Source: an uncultured Ruminococcus sp. (lineage in GTDB: Bacteria; Bacillota; Clostridia; Oscillospirales; CAG-272). From it: a stretch of DNA of 37,107 nt. The first letter of the stretch is position 1, and the number at the start of each line of letters is the position of its first letter. Location of the stretch: positions 1 through 37,107 of the forward strand of contig CACYYS010000015.1 in assembly GCA_902778725.1 (NCBI GenBank), written 5' to 3'. This document shows, one piece after another, positions 32,800-37,107 of this stretch. A model generated the notes under the pieces. That model searched no databases and was not told the origin of the DNA. It saw only the letters and a program-made list of their open reading frames with translations. The position numbers were made by a program, and so were the translations under genes.

Positions 32800-33659
32800 G
32801 AGAAACAATCAAGAGAATTGTAGTTGAAGAATTTTCAAATTTGACGAACCTTATCGAAGCAGACTTTTATGCCAACTACAAAAGAAAAGTCAACAATTTT
32901 TTATTAAGTCAAATGGATGAACGAATAACCGCCAGTATGGTTTTTGTCAGCAGTTTTGAATCCAAAAGCGGATTTGCAATTGAAGCATGCGCAAAAAGAA
33001 TTGCAAGAGTAACTTTTGGAGAAGAGAATGTTCCGGCGATTGTCAATCCTCGTAACATCGCCCATAATATTAACCCTGCATCTGTTACAGGACAAATTGT
33101 AGTTACAGATGTTGATACATACAACGGTGATTTGCGTGGGCGCATAGCCTCGTTTAGAGCTAACAATGAAGCACGCGGGAGAGGTGCATTACGCACTGAG
33201 AGTGGTGTGACTCACCAATCCTGCGAAGAAGTGCTGCTTCCGTTATCGCTTGAGTATAAAACAGGTAAAACATATACTAAACCTGTTGATTTAGCCTTTT
33301 TTGACGGTGAAAACTGGAATGTAATGGAGTTAAAAGCGGGCGGAGATTTAGATAGTTCTAATGCCCCGTCTAACGTTGAAAAACTGCTTACAATTTATGT
33401 CGATATGGGCATTGAAAACTGCAGGGCTTATTTTGCCACCTTATATAACAAGGACGGAGAAGGAAATACTTGGACCGGCGCAGTAAAGAAGCATTTAAAC
33501 TACCCTTCGATGTTCTTAATCGGCGCAAACTTCTGGAGCAGAATACTGCCAGAGGGCATTTCGTTTAATGATTTTACCTTGATATATCGCGATGCGTTGG
33601 AAGAGATTGATCTCAATAAGCGTATAAACAATATGATAAGCGATTGTATTGGAGAGTAA
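32796..33659 (+). CDS. Type II restriction endonuclease, PD-(D/E)xK fold (TdeIII/MjaII-like, tentative)
   Basis: 287 aa. The catalytic core is visible as PVD (Asp165) with E178-L-K180 in NVMELKAGGDLDSSNA, the spacing of PD-ExK nucleases. The order of motifs and the KAGGDLD stretch resemble the TdeIII/MjaII group, which cuts GGNCC, but this was judged from memory and specificity is not established. It lies between the C protein (4-bp overlap) and a DNA methyltransferase gene (1-bp gap), the standard C-R-M order. Base composition is much more AT-rich than the flanking chromosome. Confidence 0.75.
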   Translation: MRETIKRIVVEEFSNLTNLIEADFYANYKRKVNNFLLSQMDERITASMVFVSSFESKSGFAIEACAKRIARVTFGEENVPAIVNPRNIAHNINPASVTGQIVVTDVDTYNGDLRGRIASFRANNEARGRGALRTESGVTHQSCEEVLLPLSLEYKTGKTYTKPVDLAFFDGENWNVMELKAGGDLDSSNAPSNVEKLLTIYVDMGIENCRAYFATLYNKDGEGNTWTGAVKKHLNYPSMFLIGANFWSRILPEGISFNDFTLIYRDALEEIDLNKRINNMISDCIGE

Positions 33660-33660
33660 T

Positions 33661-34356
33661 ATGGCGCGATTAATTAAGGGAGATTGTTTGGAATACATGA
33701 AAAGTATTCCCGATAATAGTATTGATTTAATTCTCACAGATCCGCCTTATAATATATCTCAATACTCTACCGGGAACATACCTTTACCAGGAAGAGCGGC
33801 GCTAAATAATGACATTGCAAAATGGGATGACATTCCTTTAGAGCCAAAAGATTTTCTCGAAGACTTCAAAAGAATACTTAAACCTGACGGCAATATTTTT
33901 GTTTTCACGAGTTATAACCTAATTGGAAAGTGGCACGAGGTATTTGATCCAAATTTTGATACTTTTCAGTTTTTTATTTGGCATAAAACCAACCCCGCAC
34001 CAAAAATCTATAAGACTGGTTTTTTAAACAGTTGCGAAATGATAATTTGCCTTTGGAACAAAGGACACAAATGGAATTTCTCTAACCAAAACGATATGCA
34101 TAATTTTTATGAATCTCCTATATGCATGCCGCCGGAGAGATTGCGAAATCCAAAGCATCCTGCTCAAAAACCGATTGGTCTTCTATCGCACATAATAAGA
34201 ATTGCAAGCGATCCAGGGGATATTGTTTTTGATCCATTTATGGGTGTTGGATCAACTGGTGTCGCGGCAAAAATATGCGATAGAAAGTTTGTAGGCTGTG
34301 AAATTGATAAGAAATATTTTGATGCTGCTAAAAAAAGAATAGGGGGACAACTATGA
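33661..34356 (+). CDS. DNA methyltransferase, DPPY type, beta order (N6-adenine or N4-cytosine)
   Basis: 231 aa from ATG 33661 (GGAGAG four bases upstream). Catalytic motif IV TDPPYNIS (Asp27) comes first and the AdoMet-binding motif FDPFMGVGSTGVAA (Asp191) near the C-terminus, the permuted beta-class order; AQKPIGLL precedes the latter. DPPY favours adenine N6 but does not exclude cytosine N4. It protects the host site cut by the partner endonuclease. The last four bases (ATGA) overlap the HNH gene start. Confidence 0.88.
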   Translation: MARLIKGDCLEYMKSIPDNSIDLILTDPPYNISQYSTGNIPLPGRAALNNDIAKWDDIPLEPKDFLEDFKRILKPDGNIFVFTSYNLIGKWHEVFDPNFDTFQFFIWHKTNPAPKIYKTGFLNSCEMIICLWNKGHKWNFSNQNDMHNFYESPICMPPERLRNPKHPAQKPIGLLSHIIRIASDPGDIVFDPFMGVGSTGVAAKICDRKFVGCEIDKKYFDAAKKRIGGQL

Positions 34357-35102
34357 GAATTGAAGAAAAAGAATTAGTTTTGCCCGCTTTGTATATTATT
34401 GAACGCGATGGCGCTGTTTCAACATCTGATTTAATAAAAGAATTAACAGCGGTTTTTAATCCTTCAGGAGAAGACGCGGAAATCCTTAAAAACCGCAAAG
34501 ACACAAAGTTTTCTCAGAAAGTTCGTAACCTTAAATCACATCGTGATAGCAACGATATGGGAGGATACACAAATATAAACTCTTCCGGCAAATACACGCT
34601 TTCTGATGCAGGGAAAAAGTATCTGCACGACAATCTTATTCAAATAGAGTACTTGTTTTCGAATAAGTTTGATTATGAAGAAGTTTCTAAAGCAGCATCT
34701 TTGATTAGAAAAAGCAATTCTAAAAAGCATGTAGTTTATGTATATAGCGAAGACGAAATGATTTCGGAAGGGAAAACCTCGATTAAAGATACTGTTGTTA
34801 GAAAACGATCGAAACGTTTGCGTGATGCGGCAATAGAACACTATAAAAACAAAGATGGTAAGATTTATTGCGATGCCTGTGGCTTTTGCTTCGAAGATAA
34901 TTATGGCGAGCTAGGTAAGGGCTTTATCGAAATACATCACGAAAAGCCGGTTTATCAATACTCCGATGATGGCTTTGAGAGCTATATTTCTGAAGCTTTA
35001 TCGAAAGTGAAACCAGTGTGTTCAAACTGTCATCGGATGATTCATCGTTCAAGCAAACGTCCAATTACGATCGAAGAACTCAAAGGAATAATCAAGAAAT
35101 GA
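34353..35102 (+). CDS. HNH endonuclease with N-terminal winged-helix-like domain
   Basis: 249 aa. The C-terminal ~80 residues form an HNH/McrA-like nuclease: zinc pairs C173-x2-C176 and C223-x2-C226 followed by H227, and catalytic region IEIHHEKPV with H195-H196. The N-terminal ~90 residues look like a restriction-type winged-helix DNA-recognition domain (ELVLPALYIIERDG, KVRNLKSHRDSNDMG, KYTLSDAGKKYL). Translationally coupled to the methyltransferase by a 4-bp overlap. It may be a second restriction enzyme, perhaps of the convergent Dam-type system, or a modification-dependent nuclease. Confidence 0.8.
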   Translation: MRIEEKELVLPALYIIERDGAVSTSDLIKELTAVFNPSGEDAEILKNRKDTKFSQKVRNLKSHRDSNDMGGYTNINSSGKYTLSDAGKKYLHDNLIQIEYLFSNKFDYEEVSKAASLIRKSNSKKHVVYVYSEDEMISEGKTSIKDTVVRKRSKRLRDAAIEHYKNKDGKIYCDACGFCFEDNYGELGKGFIEIHHEKPVYQYSDDGFESYISEALSKVKPVCSNCHRMIHRSSKRPITIEELKGIIKK

Positions 35103-35137
35103 ACACCATTCTCCACGTTTCAACGGGGAGAATCTTT

Positions 35138-36265
35138 TTACACGGGCATATTTGTTATTATCAGGTGCTCAACGTTTCTATCGTTTCGGCTGCGCACATT
35201 GTATGTATATGTTTTGTCAAAACAAAGAATGGTAAAGTTATCTTGATATAAGGAATATATATAATCTGTATTCTTAATAATCAAAATAAATTTGGCTCGT
35301 GTTTTTTTCAATGAGTCGGCCAGTCTTTTTTGATCTGCCTTTGTAAAATCTTTCCCTTCATAATCGGAAAAGTCGGTATCATATGGGGGATCCAGAAACA
35401 TGAAGTCGTTTCCATCCAACTCAACTGTAGAAAAGAAATCTTCGAAGTCCTTACAATAAATATCAGTCCCTTCAAATACAGTTTCTGTATTACTTGAAAA
35501 AATAGTCTCAATTTTAGACTTAAAAGACTTCCTATTGTACGACATACCTCCGTAAGGAATATTAAATTCTCCTTTTCCGTTGTAACGGAACATTGAACCG
35601 TAACAATACTCCCTTATGAAATAGAAATTCGCAATGTCATATTCAATGCCGGGTGTTTTTCTGCGCTTCAATAATATGTCATTATAAACATCTCTGAAGT
35701 ACATATAGAGTCCGCTAACAAACCCGGTTATGAGGTTTTCTTTTAAATCTTCGTTAGTGAACGGAGATTTTTCCTCATTTTTTATTGTTCGAACCATCTT
35801 ATCAGCGGTATTATCAATAATTTGCTTTTTAAACAACTCTACATCAAGAACCAGGGCTTTTACACTATCAGAGGAAAGGTTGACGAGTATCCTTTTTACA
35901 AGTGTTTTGAGTTCTTGATTAAAATTAATCGTAGAAAGAATGCCGCCTTTTAATTCATCATAGAGGTTATAAATATCTTCATAGTTATCATCACATGTAT
36001 TAAGCAAAGATGTCAACAAAATGTCATAAGCGCAAAGATAGTGATAAAAAGACTTGTTTTGTTCTTTCACAAGTCTGTAAAACTCTGTCAAATCAACAGA
36101 AATATCGTTTATAATTGCTCTTTTGGGTTGTAAATAAAAGAACATGGCACCGCCGCCAAAAAAAGGCTCCACATATCTATCAAAATGGGGTATGATTTTT
36201 TCAATATACTTTATTTCTCTTGCTTTGCCACCGGGCCATTTTATAAGAGTATTAACGCCATTCAT
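35138..36265 (-). CDS. D12-class (Dam-type) adenine-N6 DNA methyltransferase
   Basis: 375 aa. N-terminal WPGGKAREIKYIEKIIP and AdoMet motif EPFFGGGAMFF (33-43), then the target-recognition region, and catalytic motif LDPPYDTDFSDY (Asp292) toward the C-terminus: the alpha-class order of Dam/DpnM enzymes. At 375 residues it is longer than the usual ~270-300, with extra sequence between the two motifs (about residues 75-210). It starts inside the stop of the controller gene (ATGA overlap) and is convergent with the HNH endonuclease gene, 35 bp apart. The recognised sequence cannot be read from this. Confidence 0.88.
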   Translation of the reverse strand: MNGVNTLIKWPGGKAREIKYIEKIIPHFDRYVEPFFGGGAMFFYLQPKRAIINDISVDLTEFYRLVKEQNKSFYHYLCAYDILLTSLLNTCDDNYEDIYNLYDELKGGILSTINFNQELKTLVKRILVNLSSDSVKALVLDVELFKKQIIDNTADKMVRTIKNEEKSPFTNEDLKENLITGFVSGLYMYFRDVYNDILLKRRKTPGIEYDIANFYFIREYCYGSMFRYNGKGEFNIPYGGMSYNRKSFKSKIETIFSSNTETVFEGTDIYCKDFEDFFSTVELDGNDFMFLDPPYDTDFSDYEGKDFTKADQKRLADSLKKTRAKFILIIKNTDYIYSLYQDNFTILCFDKTYTYNVRSRNDRNVEHLIITNMPV

Positions 36266-36477
36266 TTCTTTGCCTCCGCCGATACGTGTTCAAGAATATC
36301 TGTTACATCACAATTAAAATAAGAGCAAATACGATCAACAATTTCTAATGAAACCTGCCCGCCGCGTCCCATTTTATCCATAGTTGATTTAGATATCCCC
36401 GTGGCTTCCATCAACTCTTTTTTTGTCATTTCTTTGTCGATCAATAGTTTCCAAAGCGGTTTGTAAGAAAAAGACAT
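36262..36477 (-). CDS. Second XRE-family controller
   Basis: 71 aa, AAAGGTGG upstream of ATG 36477. A short HTH (DKEMTKKELMEATGISKSTMD, MGRGGQVSLEIVDRICSYFN, CDVTDILEH). Overlaps the Dam-type methyltransferase start by 4 bp and is preceded by a promoter carrying a perfect inverted repeat, so it probably autoregulates the methyltransferase operon. Confidence 0.85.
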   Translation of the reverse strand: MSFSYKPLWKLLIDKEMTKKELMEATGISKSTMDKMGRGGQVSLEIVDRICSYFNCDVTDILEHVSAEAKK

Positions 36478-36500
36478 ATTGCACCACCTTTCTGCGTAAG

Positions 36501-36536
36501 ATTATAGCACATAAGTATTGAGAAGGCAATACTTAT
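36501..36536 (-). promoter_or_regulatory. Promoter and operator of the controller/Dam operon
   Basis: Minus strand TTGCCT (36529-36524), 17-base spacer, TATAAT (36506-36501). Overlapping the -35 and spacer is ATAAGTATTG (36511-36520), 6 bases, CAATACTTAT (36527-36536): two perfect 10-base arms. The arm separation suits one dimer of a small XRE repressor. Confidence 0.85.
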
Positions 36537-36582
36537 ATTATTATAAATCAAACAATAGCGATTTTTCGGTAGAGAAAAGTGC

Positions 36583-36597
36583 CTGGTGTACTTTTTG
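36583..36597. repeat. 15-bp direct repeat, right copy
   Basis: CTGGTGTACTTTTTG, identical to 32284-32298. A weaker tandem echo (TTGTACCTTTTAGTAGTTCTTAG) follows at about 36615-36637. Confidence 0.6.
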
Positions 36598-36642
36598 GTG
36601 TTCTTAGCTCGGTATTGTACCTTTTAGTAGTTCTTAGACAGC

Positions 36643-36682
36643 AAAAAAACGTCTTTTGTCTACCGACAAAAGGCGTTTTTTT
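36643..36682. terminator. Long terminator-type hairpin at the island's right edge
   Basis: AAAAAAACGTCTTTTGTC, loop TACC, GACAAAAGGCGTTTTTTT: 18-bp arms with one mismatch (a G-U pair in the plus-strand RNA). Shares TCTTTTGTCTACC with the tRNA-Ser terminator. Confidence 0.8.
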
Positions 36683-36686
36683 GAAC

Positions 36687-36865
36687 GATGTGTTCCGCTC
36701 TCGCGGAACGTGATGTTTGCTTCGCAAGTGATGTGCACTTCGTGCGTGATGTGCGCCTTCGGCGCGGGAAAAGCGGAACACATCACATCACGTTGCGGCA
36801 CAGCCGCAATACATCACTGTTTGCAAAGCAAACTGCATCACTTGCGCCGACGGAGCAAACATCAT
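36687..36865. repeat. String of short hairpins with GTGATGT/ACATCAC spacers
   Basis: Seven distinct hairpins in 179 bp: GTTCCGC-TCTC-GCGGAAC, TTGC-TTC-GCAA, GCAC-TTC-GTGC, GCGCC-TTC-GGCGC, then TTGCGGC-ACA-GCCGCAA, GTTTGC-AAA-GCAAAC and TTGC-N9-GCAA. The first four are preceded by GATGT or GTGATGT; the last three are preceded and followed by ACATCAC or variants, the reverse complement. A further GCGGAAC at 36773-36779 can pair with the first arm. The ORFs across it have no ribosome site and no coding character. It lies in the 36478-36954 gap, just upstream of the promoter at 36880. Confidence 0.85.
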
Positions 36866-36879
36866 TTCTTTCCAACCGG

Positions 36880-36908
36880 TTGAAAAGTTCACGCTTTCTG
36901 AGTATAAT
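36880..36908 (+). promoter_or_regulatory. Promoter of the P-loop gene
   Basis: TTGAAA, 17-base spacer, consensus TATAAT; start codon 46 bases downstream of the -10. Confidence 0.85.
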
Positions 36909-36954
36909 AAAACATGAAAAGAGATCGACAAATCTGGATTTGTGAGGAACAGAT

Positions 36955-37107
36955 ATGAAAACAATATATCTGATCGGCGGTACAATGGGCGTCGGTAAAA
37001 CGACGGTGAGTCAGCAGCTGAAAAAGGAGTTGCCGAACAGTGTTTTTCTTGACGGCGATTGGTGTTGGGATGCCGATCCGTTTCAGGTAACAGAAGAAAC
37101 AAAAGCC
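36955..37107 (+). CDS. P-loop nucleotide kinase-like protein (cut by window end)
   Basis: GAGGA lies six bases upstream of ATG 36955; 51 codons are visible before the window ends. It begins MKTIYLIGGTMGVGKTTVSQ, a Walker A loop (GGTMGVGKTT) right at the N-terminus, followed by LFLDGDWCWD-like sequence (VFLDGDWCWDADPF) that resembles the acidic substrate-side strand of small-molecule or nucleotide kinases. The rest is missing, so the substrate cannot be given. Confidence 0.75.
   Translation, partial: MKTIYLIGGTMGVGKTTVSQQLKKELPNSVFLDGDWCWDADPFQVTEETKA

Noticed and set aside
36687..36865. CRISPR array
   Set aside because: The repeated unit is 7 bp, spacers are themselves palindromes of unequal length, and the repeat inverts halfway; no cas genes nearby.
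36548..36945. Several ORFs on both strands across the hairpin string
   Set aside because: They merely read through self-complementary DNA in every frame and cross the promoter at 36880-36908; none has a usable start.

Overview
The window looks like the chromosome of a GC-rich, low-branching Firmicute of the Clostridia (gut Oscillospiraceae/Christensenellales-like), probably from a host-associated or metagenomic source. This is inferred from Gram-positive lipoprotein signals, strong AGGAGG-type ribosome binding sites, sigma-A promoters with 17-bp spacers, a heterodimeric ABC exporter, a DUF2975/YozG-type/DUF4173 cluster and a CCA-encoding tRNA gene. No species is claimed.

Layout. (1) About 1-9.9 kb is a secreted-protein locus. 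It has the 3' end of a beta-helix-like surface protein, a one-component regulator with a sugar-binding-type sensor and a C-terminal HTH, three tandem paralogous exported proteins on the minus strand that share one N-terminal module but have different C-termini (Gly-Thr linker with SPxTG-like anchor, free globular domain, PDTKAP linker with membrane anchor), a 46-residue peptide gene missed by ordinary ORF calling, and a lipoprotein that fuses the same module to an M14 zinc carboxypeptidase. (2) About 9.9-13.1 kb is a GH2 glycosidase divergent from its likely AraC-type activator. (3) About 13.2-16.9 kb is a heterodimeric type IV ABC exporter with one degenerate ATP site. (4) About 16.9-17.4 kb is a gene-free repeat and terminator region with three covarying palindromes. 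(5) About 17.4-21.2 kb is a TrpXYZ-type ABC uptake operon divergent from a LysR regulator. (6) About 21.2-26.6 kb holds two sialidase-like lipoprotein paralogues flanking two small related lipoproteins. (7) About 26.8-29.1 kb is a DUF2975, HTH and DUF4173 membrane operon. (8) About 29.3-31.7 kb holds an orphan solute-binding lipoprotein and a YwaF-type membrane protein. (9) tRNA-Ser(GCU) lies at 32.0 kb.

(10) About 32.2-36.6 kb is a visibly AT-rich restriction-modification island. One operon reads controller, PD-ExK endonuclease, DPPY methyltransferase, HNH endonuclease. A convergent operon reads controller, D12/Dam-type adenine methyltransferase, with a perfect 10-bp-arm inverted repeat at its promoter. 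A 15-bp exact direct repeat lies near both island edges. (11) About 36.69-36.87 kb is a gene-free string of short hairpins separated by GTGATGT spacers in the left half and ACATCAC spacers in the right half, followed by a promoter and the start of a P-loop kinase-like gene cut by the window end.

Working together: the locus suggests a glycan- and peptide-foraging bacterium with sialidase-like, GH2 and carboxypeptidase surface enzymes and solute uptake, into which a defence island has been inserted downstream of a tRNA gene. The most unusual items are the hairpin string, the modular surface-protein family with its peptide gene and duplicated promoter, and the tail-to-tail double restriction-modification island.
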